Assembly: GCA_030411725.1 (NCBI GenBank)
Contig: MU839833.1
Span: 1,798,001-1,862,000, forward strand
Source of the DNA: Echria macrotheca
Lineage: Eukaryota > Ascomycota > Sordariomycetes > Sordariales > Schizotheciaceae
DNA length: 64,000 nucleotides
Direction of reading: 5' to 3'
The notes beneath the pieces were generated by a model. It ran no database searches and was not told the DNA's origin. It worked only from the letters and a program-made list of their open reading frames with translations. Shown one piece after another: positions 10,526 through 24,500 of the stretch. Each line of letters starts with the position of its first letter. Position 1 is the stretch's first letter. Both the position numbers and the translations under genes were made by a program.

Positions 10526-13500
10526 AACAGTTTTGGGTGTAGTGTATGTGTGAGGGGGGGTTGAGGACGGGAGAGGCTTGTTGATCGACGAAAAGGAAGG
10601 CCCCTCCCCCGTTGAGGTTAAGAGACCGAAAAACTGAATAGGGGTCCTTTTTTTGCTCCGTCCCTGTCCCTTTCTTTCTCACCTCGTCATCTTTTGTTTG
10701 GGTCTAGACTTTTTGACTTGTTGACTAGCTAGTGCCCTTTTGGGGGGCTCTTCTTTGCCGAAACACATCTGTTGACATGTGGATGGATGGATGGGAGCAC
10801 TACTACGACCTACGACGTATGTATGTCACTCTCTCGTTTCTGCATCGCGCTCTCTATTCGGAGGTTTGGAAACGGGGTATTCGATTTGAGGAGGATGGGT
10901 GGATGGGTGGATGGACATGTGTACCTACTTTTCTCTGCAAGTGCGAGGTTACATACATGTGTGCAAGATGTGCAGAGGCAGAGGAAGGGGGGACTGGATC
11001 TCTCGAGGCTACGCTACCCCGTCTTTACCGGACCGTGGAGCCTTGGGGGAGGATGGAGGGAGGGAGAGAGGGGGGGAAGATCAGATCCTTGGTAAAGAGT
11101 CAGGAGAGAGTGTGAGTGTGTGTGAGAGAGAGACAGAGAGTGCGGAGAATTTTTTCCCTCTCTTGATTAACCACGCACTGGCATGCAGCAAGCAAGCAAG
11201 CAAGAAGCAGTACCGTAGTATATGGTAGTGTATGTAGTGTATGCAGTATGGGGGGAGGGGGGAGGGATGGGATGCTTGTGACACACGGACATTTTTTCTC
11301 TCTGTCTTGTTGATGAGATCTTTTTCGTTCGTCGGCCTTGTCGGATCGGGTCCGGGGTCCGCCGGGTGCTTTGCTTGCTTGCTGCTGCGCGTCTGGTATA
11401 TCGGACCGTAGGTCCCTCAATGATACCTTGACGGGGTTTTCTGAAGAGATCGTTTTCTACATTACTACCTTAGTCTCTCGCGCGCGCGTCTGTGCCAGTA
11501 GAGTAGTAGCCTTGCTTGACGTCGGGCTAGTGTAGAGTAGCCGGGGCTTGGTTGGTTGGAGCTTGGATGCTACGTCGTTGCACAAAAAAGACAGGGAAGG
11601 AAAGGAAAAATCTGGACGGCTGTGACGTGCAAAGAATTCGGTACCTGTTTTTTTTTCCTGGTCGGATCGTGATGACTGACAGTTCGTTCGCGCGATGGGA
11701 CGGGGAAGGGAGGATGAGGATCGTAGACGAGGACAGCGCGTCTAGGTCTAGACCTAGATGTTTGGATGGTACCTGAGAGGTGTCTATAGGACAACGTGGA
11801 GAGAGGAGAACAACCCCGGACGTGACCGGGGCTGGCGATGCAGGACCTGAGGGGGGAGGGGACTGGCCGAAGGGTTATGGAGATGGACTCCATCGGAACC
11901 GGACACCGTGATATTCTGTGTCTCTACGTGAGTGTCCCTTCTCCGGTCGGGGAGGGAGCGGCGGTGGTCCGAGAATCTGGTGGCGAAAGCTAGAGCTGGG
12001 AAGGGATTGCCATATCTACAGGTAGGGATCTAGAGTATCTGGTAGATCACCAGAGCAATGAGGCTCTTGCTCACTGGGTTCCTGGCATCATGAGCGAGTC
12101 GGGTGACTGACCCCTCGACGGGCGGAGCAAGGGCGTCTCCTCGGCCTCGGCTTCTCGCTTCGTGGGGTGGTCCAGTCATATCCACACTTACATAGCCGGA
12201 GGTCTGTCTTCACCTCTGAGGCGGGCAAGGAGGGGTCGACTTACACTGAGGACACAGCTGGGCAGACGCCCGCCAGCTGGTGCTATCTATCGCCGCAATA
12301 TCGTGGGCTGGTGGTGTGGTAGGCTCGCAGGCTTCTAGAAGACCGGACAGGTTGCACTCGAAATTTGTCGACGTTGCCATGGATGCGACTTGGCCTCATG
12401 GGCCGTCGGAACACACATCAACATGTTCCTAGACCAGCTGCCGGTAGTGTCTGGCACCAACCAGAGTCGACGAGGCCCTGAGTCGTCAATCTCTGGTCTC
12501 TGCACAGGTAGGTATCAAGCCGGTGTCGAGTGCAACGAGAAAAACGGACTGCCCGAGGCCCTCCCGGAGCTGGACGAGCGCACTTCCGTCAACTGTCGAC
12601 TCCGGAACCGTGGGAGCGTTCGGCCGATGACGACGACGAGCATCACGAAAAAAAAAACTCGACAGGCTATCGAGGCCGAACTCGCCAAGGTGAAACATGC
12701 GACAATATGAGGTGTCCTGCGACGGTGTGGTGACCACCAATGGCGGAGATATAAATGATGGAATAAGTGCAGAGTCTCGGTCATGTTAAGATGATAAGGA
12801 GCGCTGGGCTGCATGCTGTAAGTTGTTGATAAGCGTCTTCGGCATTGTTCCAGCTCGACGAAGGATCACCGAGGTGAGCGAACGCTGGAGGGCGGGAGCC
12901 AGTTCCGCGCCCGGGTTCGCGATGAATAAGAAAATTACTTGAAACGGAAGGTCAGAGCAGTGGAATAAGTGATCTCAGTTTACCAAGAAAACTAGTGTTT
13001 GGGCTTCGAGAACAATGGCCCCGACTGGTCTGGCGGCACGGTCCTGTCCCTGCGGGTTGCGTGAGCACCAGGGACCAGCCCTCCTCAAAGCCATCTATCT
13101 CAGGGCAACCACTCATGAAAACGCATGGCTTCACCGCTGGCTCAGGTCCATGACGCTCGTTATTGGGTGAAGCGTTGGCACGCAGCAGATTGAAAGGGCC
13201 ATTTCGTAATGGCGCGCCTTGTTCCTGTTCCGGTGTCACCCTGGAGCGCAACCCCGAAAGCCGGGTGGGCTCGCCGTGTTGCCAGCGCGCGGCTTGGTGA
13301 CGGCTTGGTTTTGCATCGCGGGAAACACTGTCACCTGGCCATCCGTCGTTTAAGCTTTGATGCCGGACACGGCCACATCGGAGCCTTGCCGGCAGGCGGC
13401 GAGCCTCATTCACCTGCGACGGGCTCCACGGTGTGCTGCCATGGCGAAGAAGCCTGATCAATGCGGTGTGCGACTGCAGACCGAGGACAGCAGCCAAGCA

Positions 13501-16500
13501 GACGGCTAGAGATGGGATAATAATGGCATAGGGGGCCGGGGTCGAAAATTGCTGCTTTGCACATGAACAGGACGACTGCTCTCCAAATTAATTCGGCACG
13601 GCTGGGTTAATATCCACGACTCTGCGACTGGTCGACGAAGGTGAAGTGTGTGGCTGGCCATGGTGGCGCCCGCAACGGCGAGGCGGGAGGGTGGGGCGCG
13701 CCGCTGCGAGTGATGCCTTTGTCTCGTCTTCGGGAAGGGAGTCTCTCGTTCTCGACTCGGCGCGCGTAACCGCAAGGGACCTCGTCGAGTCATGATCATG
13801 GAATGACAGAGCGTCGACTGGTCGAGACTACCAATTAATCTTTGGCGACCCTGCGAACGGGTTTTGCTGGTCGGTGTTGATTGCCTGCACAAGTGGATGG
13901 CAGCTCATTTTTTCGCCTCTGCGGGGAAAGCTCGACGAGGCTGGTCGAGCCACACCGTGAGAGGCTAGCGGGCTCGTCCCCCAGGGGCTGTTGTGCAGTA
14001 GCGCCATCGTTCGGCAATCCTTAGCTGTAGATTTAAGCATCCGGCCCGACAGGGGTGGGCGACGAGGTGAGCCCTACTGTGGAAGCCCAATCCAGCCGGT
14101 CAAGCCACACTGTCACCTCACCATCCTCACTGCTTGCTGCTTTTGGTCTTCTGCGTATCGACCAAGATGCAAAACGTCGAGGCCCTCTATCAGCTCAGGA
14201 TAGATTGGAGATGTCGCCAGACGCAATCTATTGGCTGCGACACTGGGACACGCCTGCCACCTTGCGACCTGCGAGACCCGCTGTTTGTGCTAACGCCAGG
14301 GCAGAAGCGAATATAACGGTCCTCCACAGCTCATGATCGTTCTGTCCACCTCGCCAGAACGGGGCAGTCAGGCCTGTGCCAGCGCGCAGATGAGAGCCTG
14401 AACAGGAAAGACGGCCAGGCGCGCACTGGCTGCCGCTACGTCTTCCAGACGCTTATGCAGCACTGACTGGCTGCCAGCGGGAGACTGTGGAGCGTCGCGT
14501 TGAAGCCGAGCAGCTTGGCGAACGGTTAGGCTCTTCAGATTTTGCACTGGCCTCACGTGGCGTCGACTCGCAAGTCTGGCCGTATACTTCCAGCATAATA
14601 ATTCGCTGGCCCACCATAACACACCACCATCCCGTAGCTCTCAACCAATGACGCATTGAACATACGCGGCCGATCGAAACGGCACTGGACGGTGTGGCCC
14701 GCAGGTGACGAGCTAGCTCCGAGGTGGAGGGTTGTACAGCTACTCCAGATTCACACCGGCTTACTCTACTCCCAAGGTCTGGGGGTCTACCGTCTACTGT
14801 GCCACGCGATGTGATGGGATTGTGACCGCTATCGCGACGGTTTTCAAGTTCTCACCGAAAGCGGGCAAAACTGACGAAGGCTCTTCGAGAATATTATAGC
14901 GCCCGTGCTTCTGCTATGCTGGGAGCTAGGCGTTGAGTCGGCCAAATCTCATCATAAATGTTTACGCTTTTGGTGCCCCTGTCCGCGATGACGCTAACAG
15001 ACCGGGGTCGGATTTCCAATTTCGCATGCGACGCAGCAGCGGCAGTCAAATCGTCACCTCTCTCCCGAACCTCGAGGTCGATTCCGGCTGCTCGGCCACG
15101 GCGCAGCCGGTAATTATTGGGCAGGCCTTCCTTGCCACCACGCCGCCGCGCGCACAGAGGCTACCACCTACCTACGAATTCTCTCTGATGGTCTGACGAG
15201 CTCGCCCATGGTTCGAGATCCGGAACGGCGGAAAGAGGCGCCATAAAACGCAAACCCAGATATCGGAAGGAAACATTCGACCAGCCGAAGCGGTGAGCGC
15301 CTTAATCGAGCACGAAACAGCAGGCCGATGTCCTCCGAGGTCTCTCCCGCGAGGCCGTTTGCGTGTTTGGGTCTCAGGTCAACGCAGGAGGCGGTCTTCG
15401 CCGCGGCGGCTCCAGAATCGCAGCATCTCTGGCGGACGACGGGCGGACCAGAAGCTGGAGCGCGCTGGAGAGGCGGCAGGGCCCTCCGCTGCACTTGCGA
15501 GCCGCAGGGCCGCGCTCTGGAGACGCGGCTCGGCGACGGCCCCCTCAGGGCAGCTCAGCTTCGCTCGCAAACCGTCTCCAAAAAGCACCGATAGATTAAC
15601 GCGGCCGGTCATGTGCCCCGCTCGACAAGCTGAACTCGCCACTGGTGTCTATTTTTTGGCATCCCCAGCTCAGTTGGCCTTCGAGACCGCGGTATTCTGA
15701 TATTGCTGAGCGGCGGTTGAGGACTCGAGATATATGGGGCAGAGGGGCTCCAGAGTATAGGGATACCTACTCCAGAGCCCTTTGCCTTCAGGACCTGGAG
15801 GACAAGGCCGCCAGAATTAGCACATGTCCAGATGGCATCGACAAGCAAGCTCTGCGGCCGGCGACAAAACCGAGAGCTGCATGTACCGTACACTAGCTGA
15901 CAGAGACGGACCTGCAGACAGACTCGAGGTGCAGCATCTCCGCGATGCCGTCCGTTTTGCGACGGTACAACCGTACCTCGCAGTTCACTACCCCAGGCCA
16001 GCCACAGCAGATGTGTGTGGGGACCCCGCTCCTCCTCCCCCAGACTTCTGTGCCTGACCCTTGCTGGCGCCCTGGTCGGCCTGATCGGAGTCAGGGCGGG
16101 GATCTCTGCCAGTACCACCGTGAATCGGGAGAGGGCTACATCGAGCAGCGCGCCCGGCTAGCCTAGCCTAGAGTACGTCGCAGCGCGCTTTGCACTTGGT
16201 CCTGACAAGAGAAAGAGCGCGCGGCAGCGATGTCGGGTCGACTCTCCACCTCCACAGCGCTAAGGGCAGGGCCTTGGAAGAGAGGAAAACAAGGACGATG
16301 GGGCCGTCGGTCCCTCCTTCCAGCGGTCCGCTGAGTGGACGGTGACGGTGATTTCCCCTCCCCACCGCAATGCCTTGATCGCTCATTTGACCTGCGACTC
16401 TGCAATTCTACAGCGACATGCACCGAACACGACAGAAGCCCACGGCATCGCCGTTCGTCTCGCACTTGACCTTGAGAAATAAATCAATGCTCTTCTGGCG

Positions 16501-17550
16501 AGTGCTCGGCAGCTCGGCTGCTGCTGCATATCGGCTGTCCTCGGTCAAGTGACGCTGCAAGCAATCCCCCATCTCGCACCTCTCGCGGCGGCATCCGCGA
16601 GGTCTGCATCGCCATCAGGAAGGTCGGCCAGCAAGTACATTGTCTGCTGGCCGTTGTACGGCCAAGGTACCTCGAGCCCCACGTGCGGCATCCTTGGTTG
16701 ACGTGCAGATGGAGAATCGACGCCTCTTTTTCCCCTCGCATGCACCCCGGCCCCGGTGCTGAAACGAAGCCGCCGGCGACGGTATCGAGGTACCGCAGCA
16801 GACGACGTCTGTTCTCGTCCAGCTCCCCTCAGGTCGGCCAGCGATGCAGGTTCTCAGTCCGTCTTCCGTCTTCCCCAGACGGCGCCACTCTTTCTCCAAC
16901 GTCGCCGCCTCCCCCCTGTCGCCCTGCCGTCGTCGAGCAGACGACCCTGGCGTGACCTTTACTTGCACGCATATTAATATGTGTCTTCAGGTACTGCAGC
17001 TCGGGCATACGTGATTGGCGTTATACGCTGGTCGACCGTTCTGTGCCTGGCCAAGCTCGTTTCTGGCCCCCCCTGCTCGCGTCTCCATCCTCGTGGCTTG
17101 AACGGCGGCCCTGGACCTTAACACGGCATTGACCTTGTGGTGGTGCTGGGCTTGCGAGCATACATTGCCTTCCACACTCTCTATATCGACCTTATACCTG
17201 AGGAGCTATACTGGGGGCCTTAGCAGCATGCTCGACCAGCTTGTATTGCCAGGATGGACGGCCCATCAAGCTTCTCCACACTCCACACAGAGGCGGCCTC
17301 GACGTGCCATCCGACCCTTCCAAATCTCTCTCCCCACACTCCAAAGCAACATCTCCAACTGCATCCAATGTAGATATAAGTGGCAGCCGCTCCCCCATGT
17401 TTTCGCCTCCTCCATCGCTGCCCACACTCATCTATATCCCCGTCTTCTCCTCCCTGGCATCTCATGATCTACCTCGCTTCTCATCACGAGCTGATCTAGA
17501 CACTCGTCTCGTCTTCCTCCAAGCTCGGCAGCCCACCCCGCCGGGTCACT

Positions 17551-17556
17551 TATATA
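17551..17556 (+). promoter_or_regulatory. TATA-like element of the Zn2Cys6 gene
   Basis: TATATA in the context CACTTATATAGAC lies 61-66 bp upstream of the ATG at 17617 and is followed by a CT-rich stretch (CTCTTCTGTCTCTTTGCC), a common fungal core-promoter arrangement. The leader would be short, around 30 nt. Confidence 0.5.
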
Positions 17557-17616
17557 GACTGCCCGGCCACACCCTCTTCTGTCTCTTTGCCATTGGCACC
17601 TCAACCCCCAGAGACA

Positions 17617-20036
17617 ATGGCTCCAACCATCCCAATTCCCACCCAAGGCGGCATGTTTCACACCTGTGAGTTCCGTCATCTGATTTGGGGATGTGTTCCC
17701 CGGCTTACACGCCGCAGTCCAAGGCGTCACGCCACGGAAGGCGTCGACAGATTCTCAGGACAGCATCAAGTCGAGCGGATCCGGGACCGCCAAGAGGATA
17801 ACGACACCACACGCCTGTGCCGAGTGCAAGAGGCGAAAGATGTAAGTTCAGCTGGTGATATCATGGAGAAGGTGCCTAATAAGCTTTCCACAGCCGGTGT
17901 GACGGCCAACAGCCTTGCGGCCAGTGCCTTTCCAGCCGCGCTCCCAAGAGATGCTTCTACGACAAGCACAGGCAGCGGGTCATCCCGTCCCGCAAGACGC
18001 TCGAAGCGCTCTCCCAGTCTCTCGAAGAATGTCGGTCGATTCTCAAGCGCCTCTTCCCCACACACGAAGTCCAGTCTCTCTTGCCTCTTTCCCGACAAGA
18101 GCTGCTCGGCCTCCTCGACCGACCCATGATCGATACCTCGGTTGGTGGGCTCCCATCGCCACCCCTCAACACGTCGCCCATCTCAGACCTCGATTCACCA
18201 ACGATCCTCAAGACCGAGAACCTCTTGGAGCAGATGCCCTCCCGTGACACAGAATGGGACGAGGAGCGCCGTGGACGGGATCCCATCCCCGCCGAGGCCG
18301 ACGATATCAACGCCCTCTCTCTGTCGGTTGACCGCCAGCAGTCGTACCTCGGCGCGTCATCGATCAAGGCGGCTTTGATGGTCATGCTCAAGGTCCAGCC
18401 CGGTCTGCGGAGCTCGCTCGCGGCTCCCCTCAACAATGTCGAGATGTCAAACAACTACCCCGTCATCCGACAAAAGCCCACTGCGCCCAAGGATCTGCAG
18501 CGGATCCCGTGGTCCTGGAAGGGACAGACGCTGATCGACGCCTTCTTCAAGCGGATACATGTCTTTGTTCCCATGCTTGATGAGGGTTCCTTCCGGGCCG
18601 ACTACCTCGAGGGACAGAGGATGGACGCGCCATGGCTGGCGCTCCTCAACATGGTCTTCGCCATGGGAAGCATCGTGGCCATGAAGTCGGACGACTACAA
18701 CCACATCAACTACTACAACCGCGCTATGGAGCACCTCCCCATGGACGCTCTCGGCAGCAGCCACATTGAGACGGTCCAGGCTCTCGCCCTGATCGGTGGC
18801 TATTACCTCCACTACATCAACAGGCCCAATATGGCCAACGCCGTTCTCGGCGCCGCCATTCGCATGGCAAGCGCGCTCGGCCTTCACCGGGAGAGCTTGG
18901 CTCAAGGCGCCAGCGGCAGTGACATTGCCGCCGCCGAGACCAGACGACGAACATGGTGGAGCTTGTTCTGCCTGGACACCTGGGCCACGACAACCATGGG
19001 CCGCCCTTCCTTCGGGCGATGGGGCCCGGCCATCAACATCCGCCCTCCTGAGTTCGGTGTTGCCGCTGGCCGCGACTCCTCGCAGCACGCCGGCATCCTC
19101 CCGTTGATCGAGAACATCAAGTTCTGCAAGATCGCGACCCAGATCCAGGACATGCTTGCCATCTCGCCCCTTTTGCGGACAGAGGACCGCTGCGGGCTCG
19201 ACAACCAGCTCGTCAACTGGTACACATCTCTCCCGTGGCTTTTGCGGACGACAGACCCATGCGCAGAGCCGCTTTACATGGCTCGCTGCATCATGAAGTG
19301 GCGCTACCAGAACCTACGCATGCTGCTGCACCGCCCCGTCCTTCTGTCGCTTGCCAGCTCTGGTCTCAACCCCCACACCCAAGCGTGCGATGCCGATCTG
19401 GCCGCCATTGAGACGTGCCGCGAGCTCGCGGCGCAGACCATTGAGGATGTGGCACGGGAGTGGACCCGCAACCAGATGAGCGGCTGGAACGCAGTATGGT
19501 TCCTCTACCAGGCAGCCATGGTCCCGCTTGTGTCGGTGTTCTGGCAATGGGGGAGCCCCCGCGTGCCAGAGTGGCTCAAGCAGATCGAGGCTGTCCTGGA
19601 TCTCCTCGAGGTCATGGAGGAGTGGTCGCTGGCCGCCCGCCGCAGCCGCGAGGTGGTCTGGCGCATGTACGAGGCCAGCCGCGCGATTCAAGCGCAGCAG
19701 GCGGCGCACCGCTCACAGAGCCCGACCATGCACATGACGGGCGATGGGATGCTAATGTCGGATGCCGCTCTACACATGAGCCCGATCGGGCTTGAGCCTG
19801 TTGAGGGTCTCGGCATGATGGGCATGCTCGACCAAGGCGGTCTTTGGGACCTCGACGGCATGTACTGGGGCGGGCAAGCGGCCGACGTGGCCGGGGCGGC
19901 AGATTTTGCGGCGTGCGCGGGAGGTCCCGGCTCTGCGGGTCATGATGGCATGATGCATATGGACTACGGCATGATGAGCCAGGCGCACCACCAGGCGGCG
20001 GCAGTAGCGATGGATGGCTTCCCCTACGTGCAATAA
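17617..20036 (+). CDS. Zn2Cys6 (GAL4-type) transcription factor, possible CLR-2/ClrB/ManR-type activator
   Basis: Three exons, 17617-17665, 17718-17841 and 17894-20036, encode 771 residues. The zinc cluster spans C50-C78 with spacing C-x2-C-x6-C-x5-C-x2-C-x8-C (CAECKRRKIRCDGQQPCGQC). The second intron interrupts it between KRRK and RC. A linker and coiled-coil segment follow (SRKTLEALSQSLEECRSILK), then a fungal_trans-type middle region with WWSLFCLDTWATTTMGRPS at about 410-430. The C-terminal tail is Met/Gly/Ala-rich with MDYGMMSQ-like motifs, possibly an activation region. The protein is nuclear and DNA-binding, with probable CGG-type sites. Linker and length remind me of the cellulose/mannan regulators CLR-2/ClrB/ManR, but this is recollection, so I leave the symbol empty. 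It stands alone between very long gaps. Confidence 0.9.
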
Positions 20037-21295
20037 TGTTTTTTTTACGACTTCGATATCCATTTCTTTCTGGGTCGGTGTTTCGGCTTCGCTTGGGCGC
20101 TCTCGGTCTCGGATGGAAAGCGGGTTCGGCAGAAAGAAGAGGGATATCTCCACCTTTGTCACTTTCATCTCTCTTCTCACAAACGGGTTTTCGGCTTCGG
20201 CTTTTACGGGAAGCAATTCCAGGGCGACGGGCAGGGGTATGACGGCAAACGTGTGGAACAGCACCGGGAGCCAAGACGATGGGAAAATGGAAAATGTGGG
20301 GTATTGGGTGTGTGTGGTTACATGGAGGTGTTGGGTAGGAGTGGCATCTCTTGGCACGCATTGTCCGGACTAGTATTTGGTGCGACACGGGTTCTGAATT
20401 TTTGAGACGTACGGGAAATGATGGATATACCAGGGGCTTTTTTGGTTATGATTAACTTGTATGGACTTTTTGAAAGTTAAAATGGGATGAGGAAGGAAAA
20501 GGGAATAAGAGGGGGGGTGGCGACCAAAGCGTCGGGAAAGCAATCAAAGCAAACTTTTTTGAGCAACCTTTTGAGAGAACAAAGTTAACGTTTCCTCGGT
20601 GCTTCTTTTCTCAGTTCTTTGGTTGCCTGCCTCGTGGTGAAGTGGGCGAATAGGGAGGACTTGGGCAAATGTGTGTTTCGTCGGGTTCCCTTTTTTCCGG
20701 AATGAGAGAGAGAGCTTCGAGAAGGTTTTTGGCGAGTAAGATGTGGGATGTGGGATGTGTATGTAGAGTTATGTTGCTATTTTTGTGTGAGATTTTTGGG
20801 GTATTTGGCTATATAAGTTTTGTTCTGGTTGGCTGTTTGTGGCTACCTGGGTAACGTATGTGCCTTTGATATATGAGAGTAGACTACATAGTGCCTGGAT
20901 GGCTTGGTATAGTTAATTGGGCAGAGGGGCATGGGCATGGGCATGAATGAGGACTGTGCTGTGATGACGCGTTTTGCATCTGGCTGGCAATGGCGATGGC
21001 AATGGCAATGGCAGTTGGTTGGGAGAGATGCGTGGGTTAGGTTACGATATGGAGATGGGAGGTGATGAGAGATGGTTGGAGGAAGGGTGGGTGGGTTGAG
21101 AGGGGGCCATGATGCTGTGAGACTTTGTCGAGACGAGGGACGGTTAGGTACGGTTTGATCTCTCTGGTAATTTAGCTGGGGGAGGAAGCCGATGCCGAGG
21201 ATGGCTGTGCATTTTTTTTCTGTCTTGTCTCTTTCACTCTCAATGTGTGACAGACAAGAACAAGATGGTTGGTGGGATGGTTTTTCTTTCTAGGA

Positions 21296-21312
21296 GTGTG
21301 TGTGTGTGTGTG
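21296..21312. repeat. (GT)n microsatellite
   Basis: About eight and a half GT units lie in the gap downstream of the Zn2Cys6 gene. Confidence 0.88.
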
Positions 21313-21495
21313 CAAGACAAGTGGTTGTGGATGGCACACCCGGACCCCGATCTAACCGTCGGCAGTGGACATGCATTCTGGCTTACTTCTACCCCACCTA
21401 AACTATCTACCTAGGCGTTAAGGGGGGGGCAGACTGGAAGAGATGGATGGATGGATGGAAGGATGGAGGAGGGTGGGTGGACGGTAAGCTACCTC

Positions 21496-21519
21496 CTGCC
21501 TGCCTGCCTGCCTGCCTGC
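21496..21519. repeat. (CTGC)6 microsatellite
   Basis: Six CTGC units are followed by A. A GATG tetranucleotide tract lies about 40 bp to the left. Confidence 0.88.
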
Positions 21520-24500
21520 ATTTGCATACACCTCTCACATGGTTGCTGCTGCGGTTGAAGACGGCAAAGTGTAAGTAAGATAGCACATGCAACGCACGAT
21601 TCGGTCTCTCTCTCGCGGAAAACGTGGTCTTGGAGAAGGGCGGCGGGAATTGTTCGACCTGCACGATGAGCGGCAGTGCCGTTTAGAAATCCCATCGTCA
21701 CTTTTTACATGCTGTACATACATACATACACACCAAGAGAAGTGATATTAAGCATTTGGGGGAGGGATTGCGGGGGAACAGAAGGATGGATGATGGATGG
21801 GAGGAGCGAGGAGGGACGATCCGTCGCTCCATGTCATCCATCTTTTTTCTTTTCCCCAGAAAAAGCTTACGAGAGAAAGGGAGACAGCTGACAGGTCTAA
21901 TGAAAAAATCTGGGGCAAATCTATTCTTGTTGGAACCTTGAGACACGAGGATCCCTAAACGAACGCCTGGGGAAGAAAAATCTGGGGAAATCTGCCTAGG
22001 AGGAACGATGGGTCTGGGGGAAACAGCAGTTCGTCTAAGCGGCCGAGCATCATACTTGTCACTTGTTATTCCATGCAAACGAGGGGGGGAAAGGGAAAGG
22101 ATCAAACCCGAACTGTCCACATGGCCCTGTGGATCGACGAGCCCACACACCAACGATCTGGACTCACGGTAAGGTCTAGCCGTCCACGTGTGTCGACCAC
22201 CATTTCTTTTCTGATCATCATGACAAGATGTTTTTTTTTTGCCCCTGATGTTGAGAAGCATGTCGAGCAAGGTTTTTCTTTACTAGACTAGGAAATGCCT
22301 CTGCTTTCCTACTACGTACCCCTGGGTGGGTGGCACCCTGCCAACGTCACTCACGGCTACGCGTTCCAGCATTCCAGATGCCGCCCGCCAAAAGCAAAGA
22401 GAGAAAAATTGGAGACAAGAAACGGTTGCCCGAAAGGGGACGACACACTGAAAACGGGGGGACCTAATTGGCCGGGTGAATGCGGCGACTGGTCGCGTCG
22501 AAGCCGTTGCAATCTGGAGTCGCGGGCCGCAAAGAGTCAGTCGCGGATACTTGGTCGACAGGGGTCGGCCATGCGTCGGTCACACCGATGCCAAGGGTAC
22601 TTGGTACCTCTGGCAGTTGGGGTTTCTGCGGGGTAAATCAAGGGCTTGGCGGGGGTGTGGGGCGAAGTGTTGTGGATGGAGAGATTGCGGGGGAAGAAGT
22701 GGGAAAGAAAAAAAGACACAGTGCCGGGGGGGAGGGGGGGCTGCGAGCGACAGAGTCCTGGACCAGAGCCACACAAAGTTAGAACGAGGCAGAAACACAC
22801 CTTCCTAATTGGGGACGGCCAGATGGGGAGGAGGCTTGATAAATTGGAGAACAAGATTCCATACGTCTTCTTTATATTGCCTTCCCTCGTTGCGCGCATG
22901 GATTTTGGAAGAGAGAGAAAGGTGTGGTGGGGATCCAGATCTGAGGTCTGAGACTACTGGTGCGTACCTTGCGCTAGGCGACGAATGCGGGGTAGTGTGA
23001 GGTCGTCCAACTTTGGTTCCAGCAAAGAGGCAGTAAACTCTTTTCGACCAGCCCTGCATGTGCAACCCATCCGATTCTCGCGGCGGATCACACCTTGGGA
23101 AGTGTCTGTGTGAGAGCCTATTCGGCTTCGTGGCGGACCAGTGCCGACGCGCTGCGGCCGCAGCATGACGGTGGGAATGCAGAAGGCTGCACGCCCGGAC
23201 ATGTCGTCACATTTGATTCCTAGGGACAGAATATCAAAAATCAGTCGACGGCTTCATCGGGTGTCCCGATCGCTCCGGCACTCATATCGGGCCCCTTGCT
23301 CAACCACGCCAACGCATAACGTTAACTAATACGTCGTCGGCACTGGATGTCGCGACCGGGGGTGTCTACCCAGGCCCTTCCGTACACGGCATGACGACCC
23401 GACCGGCCACCGCTGTTCTCGTGGCCGGGGGGGTTGACGAACTCCGGCAGTGTTTGGTTTCGACCAGCTCATGAACCGCAACATGTACGTCAGCGTCGAG
23501 GCCCTTTGCAAGAGTTACCATGTTTGGTTTACACACGGCCCCGGTTCAGAGATCTCGAGTCTTGTACTGCTCTTGTACCTCGTCTCCCGGCCATGTACCT
23601 TCGGGTCTTGCTGAGGAGGAGCAAGCCAGCCCCATCAGCTCCGAGCAGCGTCGCCGGAGATCGGCCCCGTGGCCGAAAACTGCTATCGAATGCGGAGCCC
23701 GATGGCTCTCGGACGCCGGGGATCAACTCACCAAACGAGGCCAACAATATCGAGAATCCGGGCAATCCAGTCGATCTTGAAAGGAATCCCGGATAATCAA
23801 GACAGCACCCTATCAAAGACAAAAATATTGTGGTTCTGGTGTCATACCCGCCCAACTCGCCCGCCACCCGGAGCAACATCTCCTCAGCGCACTTTGGAGA
23901 GCTCCTCTACACTCAACAGTTGCGAGAGCATCCCAAAAGCTGAGCTGAACTCAGCTGAAGCTTCCCCGCTCCCCAAAGCCGACGACGGCAGAGCACACAG
24001 ACGGCACGGCTTCGACTTCCCCAACCACCAGCACGTGGACGGGAAGCCACACCACATTTTCGGGCCCGTCCCTGAAACATGTTTCAGGTCCCAACTTGCA
24101 TCTCCAATTCTGTCCACTAACATGGCCGATTAGACTTGTCTACCAGCCTTCGACCTACATAAGTCCGTCTGCAAGCAGCAGACTCACAGACTTATTATCA
24201 AAAGTTTATTATCACCGGAACCTATCACTTTCCTTCGTTGTCCTTCCAAGAGGCTGGATATGTATGTATGCATCGACAACACATTACATTACCGCTCGCA
24301 CCTAAGTCCGTGCCAGGACGGCACACACACACACGCACGTTTGGTTGGGGGAACACCAAAACACGGCCGGTTGGAGTGACCCAGGAGCTATCATCATGCG
24401 GCTGTACGAAGAGCCGCTGCTCCAGCCCTCTCTCTGCCGTTCCCAGATCTGCAATCCGTACCTAACCCATTTTTTTGGTCTTCTTATCTTTCCGCCAACC

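Larger units (their letters stand above)
9915..17616. other. 7.7-kb gene-free region upstream of the Zn2Cys6 gene
   Basis: No frame here shows a conserved domain, a plausible splice chain or a tRNA-like fold. The left 2 kb is rich in simple repeats ((AC)n at 10507-10525, GGAT and GAGA tracts) and poly-T. The rest has balanced composition with scattered open frames on both strands that overlap each other. It probably combines the 3' UTR of ULA1 with a very long regulatory region, and possibly unannotated non-coding transcripts. Confidence 0.55.

Noticed and set aside
12952..13497. 181-codon open frame on the minus strand in the 7.7-kb gap
   Set aside because: There is no recognisable motif, an equally open frame lies on the other strand, and no splice partners or promoter signals fit. 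It is probably a chance frame in GC-rich DNA.
15293..16118. Overlapping open frames of 135-169 codons on both strands
   Set aside because: The products are Arg/Ala/Pro-rich with no domain, and the frames overlap on opposite strands.
21698..22270. 190-codon open frame on the minus strand
   Set aside because: The product is Arg/Ser/Pro-rich with no conserved motif, and another frame opposes it.
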